A DNA stretch of 34,870 nucleotides from Clostridiales bacterium VE202-01 (GCA_000508865.1 BAHP02000007.1:1-34870); one strand, 5' to 3'. Numbered from the stretch's first letter, positions 26,494 to 34,759 are shown. Notes: generated by a model not told the origin, from the letters alone. Translations and numbers: made by a program.

Positions 26494-26889
26494 TTAAAAT
26501 TCATATGGTGGATTACCACTGAAATCAGCAATAACACCATGCAGATCTGCTAAATAAAAGACTTCAAATGTTGGATTATCAGGTGTCTGATAATTCTCTT
26601 TAACGATGGGATTTTCTAAAGCTGCCTTTTTAATTTCTAAATTATTTTCAAATACAGCTTTCCCATTGATTCTAAGCCATGCAAATTCTGGTGATGAAAT
26701 ACAAATTTCAATATAAGGATTTTCTTGCATATCTTTATAAACATCTTTTTGATTTCCTGTTGTAAACCATAATTTCCCTTCTTTTTCAAAACTAAACATA
26801 AAAGGTCGGCATTTTGCTTTGCCATCTCTTCCTACTGTAGCTAAATATTGTACTGGGTTATTAGTTAAAAATTCTACAACTTTATCCAT
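26494..26889 (-). CDS. Pyridoxamine 5'-phosphate oxidase-fold (FMN-binding) protein
   Basis: 131 residues, split-barrel flavin-binding fold. Visible: VEFLTNNPVQYLATVGRDGKAKCRPFMF, LWFTTGNQKDVYKDMQENPYIEICIS and WLRINGKAVF. Members of this small single-domain group bind FMN or related cofactors and are often redox enzymes of unknown substrate, not true PdxH. SD AAGGAGG. Its promoter carries two copies of a 21-bp motif that also sits at the neighbouring Rrf2 gene, so it is inferred to be a target of that regulator. Confidence 0.88.
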   Translation of the reverse strand: MDKVVEFLTNNPVQYLATVGRDGKAKCRPFMFSFEKEGKLWFTTGNQKDVYKDMQENPYIEICISSPEFAWLRINGKAVFENNLEIKKAALENPIVKENYQTPDNPTFEVFYLADLHGVIADFSGNPPYEF

Positions 26890-26904
26890 ACTATTTCCTC
26901 CTTG

Positions 26905-26925
26905 TTGTAACTTTTTTTATTACAA
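26905..26925. promoter_or_regulatory. Downstream Rrf2-type operator copy
   Basis: TTGTAA-N9-TTACAA (plus strand), 21 bp, between the -10 and the ATG of the FMN-protein gene. It has the same ends and length as the sites at 26948-26968 and 27536-27556. Confidence 0.5.
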
Positions 26926-26930
26926 TAAAA

Positions 26931-26968
26931 AATATATCACGCCTTTATTGTAATGCCAATCATTACAA
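26931..26968 (-). promoter_or_regulatory. FMN-protein promoter overlapped by an Rrf2-type operator
   Basis: -35 TTGGCA (26954-26959), 17-base spacer, -10 TATATT (26931-26936). The palindrome TTGTAATG-N5-CATTACAA (26948-26968) covers the -35 box. Confidence 0.7.
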
Positions 26969-27006
26969 CCGTTTTTTTTAAATATATAATAAATGCAATT
27001 AATATT

Positions 27007-27036
27007 AAAGGTAATCTAATTTTTTAGATTACCTTT
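27007..27036 (-). terminator. Terminator after the Rrf2 gene
   Basis: 13-bp perfect stem AAAGGTAATCTAA / TTAGATTACCTTT with a 4-nt loop, overlapping the stop codon. The T-run after it is short. Confidence 0.65.
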
Positions 27037-27481
27037 AATTATTTCGTTCATTTGCAATACATTTTTTAGTATCTTCAATAACATCTTTTAAAGTAATTGA
27101 CGCTAATTCTCTTTCCATCGCATTTTGTACTCTTAAAAGCTTATCATCTAATACATCATGAATGTTTCTTCCTACTTCACATTCTTGATTAGGATTTTCA
27201 TGAAAATGAAATAATTCACCATTTCCAATACAATCAACTGCCTTATATATATCTAAAAATGTAATTTCATCTAATGGCTTTGCAATAGAAGCCCCGCCAC
27301 TGCCCCTTACAACATTTACTAACTTTGCCGTTTTTAGCTGTCCTAATATTTTTCTAATAATGACAGGATTAACATTTGTGCTTAACGCTAAAAAATCACT
27401 TGTTATCTTTCTATCTTTAGCGAATGTATCAATACATGCAAATATATGTATTGCAAGAGTAAATCTACTAGAAATCTGCAT
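27035..27481 (-). CDS. Rrf2-family transcriptional regulator
   Basis: 148 residues from ATG at 27481, which has GGAGGG just upstream; an in-frame TTG at 27493 lies inside that site. The Rrf2 winged helix is MQISSRFTLAIHIFACI ... STNVNPVIIRKILGQLKTAKLVNVVRGSGGASIAKP. A single Cys (NQECEVG) lies in the region where Fe-S members have three, and another is in AVDCIG. It is therefore more like the cysteine-sensing YwnA/HypR branch than IscR or NsrR. The promoter carries a copy of the shared 21-bp operator, indicating autoregulation. Confidence 0.9.
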   Translation of the reverse strand: MQISSRFTLAIHIFACIDTFAKDRKITSDFLALSTNVNPVIIRKILGQLKTAKLVNVVRGSGGASIAKPLDEITFLDIYKAVDCIGNGELFHFHENPNQECEVGRNIHDVLDDKLLRVQNAMERELASITLKDVIEDTKKCIANERNN

Positions 27482-27518
27482 ATTTCCCTCCAACCTATTT
27501 ATCTTTTATTCAAAATAT

Positions 27519-27556
27519 ATTTTAGTCTTCTATTATTGTCATGTCAATTATTACAA
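27519..27556 (-). promoter_or_regulatory. Rrf2 gene promoter with operator over the -35
   Basis: -35 TTGACA (27542-27547), 17-base spacer, -10 TAAAAT (27519-27524). The operator at 27536-27556 reads TTGTCATG-N5-TATTACAA on plus and matches the 26948-26968 site in length, ends and position relative to the -35. Confidence 0.7.
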
Positions 27557-27710
27557 TAATAAAAACTTAAGCTGTTTTTATTTTTTCAAATCTCGATAAA
27601 TACCGGCTTGATCAAAAATAAAAATTCAATCGGCTCTTGCAAGCGTTACAAGTCAATGTATTATACTTTCAGCTTTCATCAACATTATTAACTATTTTTA
27701 TCAACTAATA

Positions 27711-27736
27711 AAAATGATGAAATAAAATTCATCATT
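27711..27736 (-). terminator. Terminator after the RibD-C domain gene
   Basis: AATGATGAA / TTCATCATT with a 6-nt loop, then TTATTAG on minus. Confidence 0.6.
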
Positions 27737-27772
27737 CTTCTCTCTTTTTTAAAATATTAACTTAAACCAAAA

Positions 27773-28504
27773 TCACTTTTTATTATGATTGATTTCATAA
27801 CGTAACCATATACCACCATGAGTCAGAACTTCGACATTCTTTAATTTAAAACCAATTGGATTATTTTGCGTCAATCCAGCTTTAGTTTCAAATAAAGTCG
27901 GTGCTGTAGCCGAACCATCAGCTGCTGGGGCAATAACAATACTTAATTCATCACATAATCCTGCCTGAATAAATGACCAGTTAAGTACACCACCACCGCC
28001 TAACATTAAAGTTTTAATTTGAAATTTTCGATATAATTTATCCAGTAGCTGTTCATAATCTAATTGGTCTTTTCCCGCAATGATATATGAAATATTTAAT
28101 TTTTGTAACATTGCTTTATAGGAATTACTTGCTTTTTGGCTTAATACTTCAATAATATGGGCTGAAGTATCCTGATAAGTTAGAGTATTCTCTTGCCATC
28201 CTAATTTACCTGATAAATCAATAGAAACATAATACATCTGATAATTGCCAGTTGCAATAAAATCTCCCTCTGGTACTAACGGAGCATTTTTGTCTAATAG
28301 CGGTTTTTTGTATAATGTAAAATTATCATCTGTTGTTATTCTTCCTGACAGCCAGCCTTGATGTTTATAATAAGCATTTTTACCAAATGCAATATCATAG
28401 AATTTATCACTCGGTTCATCACACTCTTGAAGATTCATATAATTTCCCATGATTTTTCCATCGAGTGAAGTCAACATATGACAAAATATATAAGGTCGCT
28501 TCAT
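27773..28504 (-). CDS. RibD C-terminal domain (dihydrofolate reductase-like) protein
   Basis: 243 residues, a single DHFR-like Rossmann domain. Starts RPYIFCHMLTSLDGKIMGNYM, carries GRITTDDNFT, LMLGGGGVLNWSFIQAGLCDELSIVIAPAADG and a C-terminal TLFE plus LKNVEVLTHGGIWLRYE, all of which match the RibD_C family. It lacks the deaminase domain of RibD, so it is likely an NAD(P)H-dependent reductase outside riboflavin synthesis. It follows the cupin gene by 23 bases, under the LysR gene at 29061-29945. Confidence 0.88.
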   Translation of the reverse strand: MKRPYIFCHMLTSLDGKIMGNYMNLQECDEPSDKFYDIAFGKNAYYKHQGWLSGRITTDDNFTLYKKPLLDKNAPLVPEGDFIATGNYQMYYVSIDLSGKLGWQENTLTYQDTSAHIIEVLSQKASNSYKAMLQKLNISYIIAGKDQLDYEQLLDKLYRKFQIKTLMLGGGGVLNWSFIQAGLCDELSIVIAPAADGSATAPTLFETKAGLTQNNPIGFKLKNVEVLTHGGIWLRYEINHNKK

Positions 28505-28527
28505 ATTATTTTTCTCTTATATCAAAT

Positions 28528-28929
28528 TTATTTTAAACGCTGATATTCTGCTTCGCTTACTGGTTCACACCATTCATTAGATGCACCTTCTGCCGGAACT
28601 TCAATTGCAATATGGGAAAACCAGCTGTCTTTAGCAGCACCATGCCAATGTTTTACTTCTGTGGGAATACTTACAACATCGCCAGGATGAAGTTCAATTG
28701 CTTCTTTACCCCACTCTTGATAATATCCTCTACCATCTACACAAAGTAGGATTTGTGCCCCTTTATGATGAATATGCCAATTATTACGACAGCCTGGTTC
28801 AAATGTTACATTAGCAACCCCCACGCCTTGATTATTAGCCAGCAGTGCTAAATAACTTTGGCCTACAAAATATTTTGCATAAGCATCATTTTTTTCACCA
28901 ATTGCAAATAACGGTTTGAATTCTTCCAT
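28528..28929 (-). CDS. Cupin-domain protein
   Basis: 133 residues. One conserved cupin barrel with the metal-binding histidines in FEPGCRNNWHIHHKGAQILLCVDGRGYYQ (motif 1) and LHPGDVVSIPTEVKHWHGA (motif 2). Similar short cupins are found with RibD-C reductases and LysR regulators in gut Firmicutes. Substrate unknown. SD GGAGGT; ends EYQRLK. Confidence 0.88.
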   Translation of the reverse strand: MEEFKPLFAIGEKNDAYAKYFVGQSYLALLANNQGVGVANVTFEPGCRNNWHIHHKGAQILLCVDGRGYYQEWGKEAIELHPGDVVSIPTEVKHWHGAAKDSWFSHIAIEVPAEGASNEWCEPVSEAEYQRLK

Positions 28930-28981
28930 TTTTATCTACCTCCACATATTTTTAATCTATCATCAGATATCTTCAATCAAC

Positions 28982-29013
28982 AAAAAATGCAGATATCCTT
29001 TAACATCTACATT
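28982..29013 (-). terminator. Probable LysR gene terminator
   Basis: AATGTAGAT / ATCTGCATT (one G-T pair) with a 10-nt loop, then TTTT on minus. It lies between the lysR end and the cupin gene. Confidence 0.55.
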
Positions 29014-29060
29014 CTAACGTTCTTCTATTATTATGTCTAATACTTATTTTTAATGATTTA

Positions 29061-29945
29061 TCATTCATTAATTGCATGATAAACTTCATCAATAAATTTA
29101 GTAATCAGCGGTGATAAAGTTTGATGCTTTTTCCAAACAAAAACTGTACCCGTCAATAATTCAGGATAAAAAGGAATAAATTTGATTTTATCATGACACT
29201 GATTAGAAAAAGCCCCTTCAATCGTAATAGCACTGCCAATTCCTTGAGTGATCAGTGGAATTATATTCGATAAAAAATTATAAGTTGCAATAAAATGGAG
29301 TTTTTCATAATCACTTTTAAACCAGCTTGCTATTTCATTTTGAACAAGCGAACGCTTAGTATTTAATAACGGGATATTTATTAGATCTTTAGCTGTTACA
29401 GATGCTTTATTAGCTAAATGATTATCCTTAGAAACAACGATTCCCCAGCGTTCTTTTTGTGGTAATCTAATATATTCGTATCTTTCTAAATCTACTGGTT
29501 CCAAAAGAATTCCTACATCTATAATACCCTGATCTAACTTTTCTTTAACTAAATCTGCGTTTCCAGTATAAAAATCGTAAGTTACTTCAGGATATTTATT
29601 AGAAAACTTTTTAATAATATCTGGTAAAAATAAATGGGTATACAAACATTCAGCCATTCCCAGCATAATTTCACCAGTCAGATTATCATTATCGCTAATA
29701 AGTTCTTTTTCTGTTTTTTCAATGAGATCAATGATTTCTTCAGCTCTTCTTTTTAACAGAACTCCTGCTTCGGTCAACTCGATCTTCCTTTTTCCTCTTA
29801 TCAATAATTGTTTTCCAACTGTTTGCTCTAACTGCATTAATTGACGGCTCAATGCTGGCTGTCCTAGATGCAGGCGTTTGGCTGCTCGAGTAATATTTTC
29901 TTCTCTTGCTACCATTAAAAAATAATAAAGCGTTCTTAATTCCAT
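29061..29945 (-). CDS. LysR-family transcriptional regulator
   Basis: 294 residues from ATG at 29945 (AAGGAG 10 bases before). N-terminal winged helix MELRTLYYFLMVAREENITRAAKRLHLGQPALSRQLMQLE; the rest is the periplasmic-binding-like effector domain (GEIMLGMAECLYTHLFLPDII, YDFYTGNADLVKEKL, DVGILLEPVD, ITQGIGSAITIEGAF). The cupin and RibD-C genes lie downstream in the same direction and are plausible targets. The inducer is unknown. Confidence 0.92.
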   Translation of the reverse strand: MELRTLYYFLMVAREENITRAAKRLHLGQPALSRQLMQLEQTVGKQLLIRGKRKIELTEAGVLLKRRAEEIIDLIEKTEKELISDNDNLTGEIMLGMAECLYTHLFLPDIIKKFSNKYPEVTYDFYTGNADLVKEKLDQGIIDVGILLEPVDLERYEYIRLPQKERWGIVVSKDNHLANKASVTAKDLINIPLLNTKRSLVQNEIASWFKSDYEKLHFIATYNFLSNIIPLITQGIGSAITIEGAFSNQCHDKIKFIPFYPELLTGTVFVWKKHQTLSPLITKFIDEVYHAINE

Positions 29946-30057
29946 TTTATTTCTGCTCCTTTTCATGATCATAAATATTATATCACAATCAGGATAACAA
30001 ACTTTTATCTTAAATACTATTATTTAAGTGAATATTCTATCTTCAATAAAATGTATC

Positions 30058-30869
30058 TTAAAATAAAATTTCAACAAACTTCATAATTCCCATTTTACAT
30101 CCAAGCTTTAAAATAAAACGAATCATCAAAGGAATTTCTTGAGCCTTTTGAATATCATCAGGCAGCTTGGCATCGATCTGAATATTTTTAAATAACGGGC
30201 TCCATTTTAAAAACATCGTTTCATCATCTACAGCAAAATACATCATCGCCCCTTTATTTCCGTTCTTCTCTACTAATTTATTAGATTTTTTTACCCCATA
30301 GGAACTCTCACAATCAAAATAAATACCGCCCTGAGGAAAATGTTTTGCTAGTGCAATCATTAAATCTTTGATCTTTTCTAGTTGAAAATAATAAAGTAAA
30401 CCTCCACAAATAATATAAACTCCCTGCTCCTTCTCGATCTTTTCCATCCAAGTAAAATCAAAAGCATCATAAGCAAGATTACTTTCACGTTCCTGGCAGG
30501 AAATCAATTGATTTCGAATCGCTATTACATCTGGTAAGTCAATATTGATCCAATGACATGATCCATTATCAACACTTCCAAATCCTGTAGCTAATCCACA
30601 TCCTAAATCAACGATCGTAGCATTAGGATATTTTTTTAAATATGCTTTAACTCTATCGCACAACATTCGCTGCCGAATCGCCCATGTCGTAATTTGAAAT
30701 TCCTTTAGATTTAATGATTCGAAATCATAATCAATCTGATCTATTATTTTTAATGAAATTGGATCATTAAAATATGGGGATATTTTTTGGCACAATATGC
30801 TCTTCCATACAAAGGTAAAAGCAAAGTTTCTTGAACTGTATCTTTTTTAATTATCATTTTTTCACTCAT
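30058..30869 (-). CDS. Class I SAM-dependent methyltransferase, LCM-like (frameshifted near 30776-30779)
   Basis: ATG at 30869 (AGGAG upstream) opens MSEKMIIKKDTVQETLLLPLYGRAYCAKKYP. Restoring one C in the four-base run at 30776-30779 joins it to PYFNDPISLKIIDQIDYDF and on to the SAM motif ATIVDLGCGLATGF and NIDLPDV. The repaired length is about 270 residues. The LYGRA and DLGCGLDTR-like patterns fit the leucine carboxyl methyltransferase/TcmP-like family. The promoter carries a GTTAG operator, so it belongs with the ABC pairs and nrdI. A small-molecule O-methylation role is inferred; the substrate is unknown. Confidence 0.82.
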
Positions 30870-30889
30870 CACAATACTCCTATCATCTA

Positions 30890-30935
30890 GTTAGCTTATA
30901 CTAACTATCTTATCATATCTATTTTTTTCTTTCAA
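30890..30935 (-). promoter_or_regulatory. Methyltransferase promoter with GTTAG-type operator
   Basis: -35 TTGAAA (30930-30935), 17-base spacer, -10 TAAGAT (30907-30912). The operator GTTAG-CTTATA-CTAAC (plus strand, 30890-30905), arms extended to TAGTTAG/CTAACTA, directly abuts the -10. Confidence 0.7.
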
Positions 30936-30992
30936 TCATCAAAAATAAGACTATATTTTTCTTTTCTATCCATACTATAGTGAGGTGAAACC

Positions 30993-31163
30993 ATGCAATA
31001 TCAAAATCTAAACCATTTAATTCAATCAAGCACAAGTTCTAGAAATTACTTTCTTTCCTTACCAGTAGAAAGACAGATCCAGCTGCATCAGTTAAATGAC
31101 AATATCCATTCATTACAACAATTACATTTATATGCCAATATACTAAAAAATGAGCTTAAATAG
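30993..31163 (+). CDS. Small conserved-looking protein, 56 residues
   Basis: ATG at 30993 preceded by AGTGAGGTGAAACC, a strong site; TAG at 31161-31163 inside a terminator hairpin. The product starts MQYQNLNHLIQSS and continues SRNYFLSLPVERQIQLHQLND, with a Leu- and Gln-rich helix at the end. The pattern of FLSLP followed by Gln and helix is reminiscent of small hypothetical proteins of gut Firmicutes, but no function is known to me. It is a single plus-strand gene among minus-strand ones, and no strong promoter was found. Confidence 0.7.
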   Translation: MQYQNLNHLIQSSTSSRNYFLSLPVERQIQLHQLNDNIHSLQQLHLYANILKNELK

Positions 31164-31172
31164 CTCATTTTT
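31145..31172. terminator. Two-way terminator between the 56-residue gene and arsR/cadC
   Basis: AAAAATGAGCT / AGCTCATTTTT around a short AT loop, with A- and T-runs on the two sides. Confidence 0.75.
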
Positions 31173-31533
31173 AGTCTTCTTGAAGATGTTCCAAACCTTG
31201 ATTGATAATCGTTCTAACATGTTCATCAGCAAGCGAATAAAACATTGATTTTCCTTCTCGTCTATTTTTTACTAGTTTATTTTGTTTAAGAATCCGCAAC
31301 TGATGTGATATTGCCGATTGCGTCATGTTAAGCGCTGCTGCTAAATCACACACACATACTTCAGCTTCAAACAAAACAAATAAGATCCTAATTCTAGTTG
31401 AATCGCCAAAAATTTTATACAGCTCAGCCAAATCATATAACTCTTCTTCTGGCGGCATCTTTTCTTCGACTATCTTTAATAAATCTTCATGAACTTCAAC
31501 TGTATCACAGCATTCTACTTTTTGACTACTCAC
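31171..31533 (-). CDS. ArsR/SmtB-family metal sensor, CadC-like
   Basis: About 120 residues from GTG at 31533, which has GAGG six bases before; a GTG at 31545 is the alternative. Winged helix: LYKIFGDSTRIRILFVLFEAEVCVCDLAAALNMTQSAISHQLRILKQNKLVKNRREGKSMFYSL. Metal sites resemble CadC: an N-terminal Cys pair (VECCD) with the CVC motif (thiolate site for Cd/Pb/Zn), and an alpha-5 set in DEHVRTIINQGLEH. It is the last gene of an operon with an HMA protein and a P1B-ATPase, and is inferred to repress it. Confidence 0.92.
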   Translation of the reverse strand: MSSQKVECCDTVEVHEDLLKIVEEKMPPEEELYDLAELYKIFGDSTRIRILFVLFEAEVCVCDLAAALNMTQSAISHQLRILKQNKLVKNRREGKSMFYSLADEHVRTIINQGLEHLQED

Positions 31534-31548
31534 AATATTCCTCACTTT

Positions 31549-33420
31549 CTATAAATGACTGACCCGTAAAGCCCGAATAGCATTTAAAACTGCTAATACC
31601 ATAACTCCAACATCAGCAAAAATTGCAATCCACATATTAGCAATACCAATAGCGCCTAAAATCAAACAAATTACTTTAACGCCGATTGCAAAATAAATAT
31701 TTTCATAAACGATTCGAATACATTTTTTCGATATTTTTATTGCTTTAGCAATTTTAAAGGATCATCATCCATTAAAACAACATCAGCTGCTTCTATTGCC
31801 GCATCACTTCCTAAAGCACCCATAGCAATTCCAATATCTGCTCTTGATAAAACTGGAGCATCATTGATACCATCACCAACGAAAGCAACTTTTTCTTTAT
31901 TTCCTTTATTTTGCAATATTTCCTCTACTTTGTCAACTTTATCAGATGGTAATAAATCACTGTATACTGCATCTATTTTCAATTCTTCGGCTACTTGATC
32001 AGCAACACTTTTTATATCACCAGTTAACATGATCGTTTTTTTAATACCAATTTTTTTCAAAGCTTGAATTGCTTCTTTAGCATGCGGTTTCATTAAATCA
32101 GAAATTAAAATATGACCAGCATATTCATTATTGATAGCTACATGAACAACGGTTCCAACACTATGACATTGTTGACATGAGATATTTAATTTTTTCATTA
32201 ATTTAATATTTCCAACAGCAACATCTTGACCATCAACTTTAGCAATGATTCCATGACCACTGATTTCCTGAACATCTAAAACACGATGCTGATCAATTTC
32301 TTTACCGTATGCTTTTTGTAAACTTTTACTAATTGGATGGGTTGAATAACTTTCTGCTAAAGCCGCATATTCCAATAATTTATCTTTATCGATACTGGCA
32401 TGATGAATTCCTGTTACTTCAAACACACCTTGTGTCATTGTTCCCGTTTTATCAAAGACAACATATTTCGTTTGGGCTAGCGTCTCTAAATAATTTGATC
32501 CCTTAACTAAAACCCCTTCATGACTAGCACCACCAATTCCCGCAAAAAAGCTTAATGGAATACTAATGACTAAAGCACAAGGACAGCTAATAACTAAAAA
32601 CGTTAATGCTCTTGAGATCCATTCACCCCAATTCGCATCAATATTTAAAAATAATAGGGAAATAACTGGTGGTAAAAAAGCTAAAGCCACAGCACCATAA
32701 CAAACGGCCGGCGTGTAATATTTAGCGAATTTAGAAATAAAATTTTCTGATCTTGATTTCTTAGAGCTGGCATTTTCAACTAGATCTAATATCTTAGATA
32801 CTGTTGATTCACCAAACTCTTTTGTTGTTTTGATCTTTATTAGACCGTTTAAATTAATACAGCCACTCATTACTTCATCATTTATACTAACTTCACGTGG
32901 TAAACTTTCTCCTGTAAGCGCACTAGTATTTAAAGTAGTTTTTCCCTCAATGATGATTCCATCAAGAGGTATTTTTTCACCTGGTTTTACAACGATGATG
33001 CTTCCAATTTCTACTTCATCAGGATCCACTTTTTCAACTTCTCCAGATTCATTTTCAATGTTTGCATAGTCGGGTCTAATATCCATTAAATCACTGATAT
33101 TGCGACGGCTTTTACCAACAGCATAACTTTGAAACAACTCTCCAATCTGGTAAAAGAGCATGACTGCAACTCCTTCTTTATATTCACCTAGAGCAATTGC
33201 CCCTACTGTTGCAACTGCCATTAAGAAATTTTCATCAAAGACCTGACGATTTAAAATTCCTTTGATTGCCTTTTTTAAAATATCATATCCGATAACCAAA
33301 TAAGGTATCATATATAATCCAAATTCTAAATATCCTTCAACATCAATAAATTCTAAAGCGATAATACAGATCAATGCAACAATAATTCTTTGCAAAACCT
33401 TTTTTTTGTTTCTTATTCAT
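31549..33420 (-). CDS. P1B-type heavy-metal ATPase, Zn/Cd/Pb class (two frameshifts)
   Basis: Motifs in order: actuator [13 protein letters not shown] membrane site in [16 protein letters not shown], phosphorylation site [23 protein letters not shown] and [10 protein letters not shown]. The N-terminus (ATG 33420, GGAGGG before it) and the main frame differ by an indel in the eight-A run at 33400-33407. The C-terminus is restored by one A at 31752-31755 and ends with a helix containing [19 protein letters not shown]. The ADxG Asp is a mark of the ZntA/CadA class. The repaired size is about 623 residues. It lacks a fused HMA domain; the separate HMA gene precedes it. Confidence 0.93.
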
Positions 33421-33435
33421 ATTCGTCCCTCCATT

Positions 33436-33462
33436 AAAAAACGCTACAGTCATGCAGCGTTT
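33436..33462 (-). terminator. Hairpin between HMA and ATPase genes, possible attenuator
   Basis: AAACGCT / AGCGTTT with a 10-nt loop followed by Ts on the minus strand, in the 48-base gap between the two genes. It may end part of the transcripts and keep HMA levels above ATPase levels. Confidence 0.55.
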
Positions 33463-33468
33463 GAACCA

Positions 33469-33687
33469 TTATAAGAAAATTTCACAATCATCTTCAACAA
33501 TTTTACAGTTTTTAATAACATCCTGCATAACAGCTTTTACATCTGCACCATCTTCAAATTCAACTGTCATTTTTAAAGTCATAAAGTTGACAACGGCATC
33601 TTTGACTCCAGCTGTTTTCTTAGTAGCTTCTTCCATTTTATTAGCGCAGTTGGCGCAATCTACATCAATCTTATAAGTTTTTTTCAT
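33469..33687 (-). CDS. HMA-domain metallochaperone-like protein
   Basis: 72 residues, a single ferredoxin-like heavy-metal domain. The metal-binding loop is VDCANCANKMEEA (CxxC). The rest (VKDAVVNFMTLKMTVEFED) follows the HMA fold, and the end EDDCEIFL adds a further Cys and acidic residues. Although it looks like CopZ, the adjoining ATPase is of Zn/Cd type, so it likely serves as a detached N-terminal domain of that pump. SD AAAGGAGAT. Confidence 0.9.
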   Translation of the reverse strand: MKKTYKIDVDCANCANKMEEATKKTAGVKDAVVNFMTLKMTVEFEDGADVKAVMQDVIKNCKIVEDDCEIFL

Positions 33688-33713
33688 TTTTTATATCTCC
33701 TTTATTATTCATT

Positions 33714-33727
33714 TGAACAATTGTTCA
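33714..33727. promoter_or_regulatory. CadC/ArsR-type operator
   Basis: TGAACAATTGTTCA, a perfect 14-bp palindrome just after the predicted transcription start and before the HMA gene. ArsR/SmtB operators usually contain TGAA(n)TTCA-type repeats. Confidence 0.7.
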
Positions 33728-33739
33728 TTTGTTAATTTT

Positions 33740-33767
33740 ATTTTACCACTTATATTGCTGATGTCAA
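33740..33767 (-). promoter_or_regulatory. Promoter of the metal-efflux operon
   Basis: -35 TTGACA (33762-33767), 16-base spacer, -10 TAAAAT (33740-33745). Confidence 0.7.
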
Positions 33768-33790
33768 GATAAATACTCAATATTTATCTA

Positions 33791-33821
33791 AAATAAAATG
33801 ATGAAGATCAATTCATCATTT
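33791..33821 (-). terminator. DUF3793 gene terminator
   Basis: AAATGATGAA / TTCATCATTT with a 6-nt loop, then TATTT on minus, immediately after the stop codon. Confidence 0.7.
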
Positions 33822-34387
33822 TTAAAAAACTTTTGCCATAATATCAAAAACTGACTCACCACAAGATATTTTATTTTTAATTGTTCTTGTACAAGAATCA
33901 AAACGTTTAAAAGTTTTGATGTTATTTTTCACATGACTATAAACTTTCCAATGTCCCGCATATCGATAATGATCTTTATCATTAATAAACCCGATCACAT
34001 CACAAAGAGGATATCCTAGAAAAATACCAATTTCATGAGGAAAATCATCGTCTAATAAACGCATTTTCAAATGTTCTATAGCTTTTAAAGCACTATCACA
34101 GGGATATTGATACTGCTTTAAAAACTCTGAATCGGAAAATGAGTTAAAGTATGATAAAGTTTATCATTTTGATACACATAAATCAAAAAACTAGTTTGAT
34201 ATTCTTTTAAAATACAGATCTGCAAACCATACTGACGAAACTTTTGATTAAAATATTGCAAACATTCATGACAATTAGGGAAATCTTTTTTCGTGATTCG
34301 AAAAAGACTAGCTGTTTTTAGATTAGCTAAAGTTGGCGCACTATAAAGCGCTAACTTTTCTTGAAAAATATCACCATTAGTAGGCAT
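33822..34387 (-). CDS. DUF3793-family protein (frameshifted near 34134)
   Basis: Two frames, 34387-34118 and 34070-33822, join when one C is restored (CC to CCC at about 34134-34135), reading HFPDSEFLKQYQYPCDSALKA. The repaired protein has about 188 residues. Family marks: FLIYVYQNDKL, FPHEIGIFLGYPLCDVIGFI and WKVYSH. DUF3793 genes commonly accompany flavodoxin or NrdI-like genes in Firmicutes, as here. The function is unknown. It starts two bases after nrdI, so it is likely coupled. Confidence 0.82.
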
Positions 34388-34389
34388 TA

Positions 34390-34746
34390 TTAAAGTTTAT
34401 TAATAATCTCTGTCATTTTTACAATATCTTCATCAGTTCCTTCATTCTCTACCTTATATAAACATGGGACTTGATATTGCTCGCTGATCGTATCTCCAGC
34501 TTGACAATAAGCCTCACCATAACCAAGATCACCGCTGACAATGACCCCTTTTAACAAACTACCATTATCATTTAAAAAATCTTCTACTTCTGCAGGTACA
34601 TCACCATAACCATCAGTATAAGTGAAAAGAATAAAATCTTGATCACAGCTTTCACTTCCGGTTTCGATTTTTAAAGAATCACTTAATCCTAATCTTTCAA
34701 CGATCGATTCAACATTACCTGTTCTTGATGCATATACAAATTTCAT
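34390..34746 (-). CDS. nrdI: NrdI-like flavodoxin
   Basis: 118 residues. FMN-binding loop VYASRTGNVESIV, then LFTYTDGYGDVPAEVEDFL and GVIVSGDLGYGEAYCQAGDTISEQYQVPCLYKVENEGTDEDI, which follow the NrdI pattern (YTTGFGxVPxxVxxFL, SGNxxWGxxF). NrdI reduces and supplies oxidant to the Mn-loaded class Ib ribonucleotide reductase subunit NrdF. No nrdE or nrdF lies in the window. SD GGAGG. Two GTTAG operators lie in the leader. Confidence 0.85.
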   Translation of the reverse strand: MKFVYASRTGNVESIVERLGLSDSLKIETGSESCDQDFILFTYTDGYGDVPAEVEDFLNDNGSLLKGVIVSGDLGYGEAYCQAGDTISEQYQVPCLYKVENEGTDEDIVKMTEIINKL

Positions 34747-34759
34747 AACTTCCTCCTTG

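Noticed and set aside
27640-27655. CcpA cre site around TTGTAACGCTTGCAA
   Set aside because: One base short and out of register with the cre consensus.
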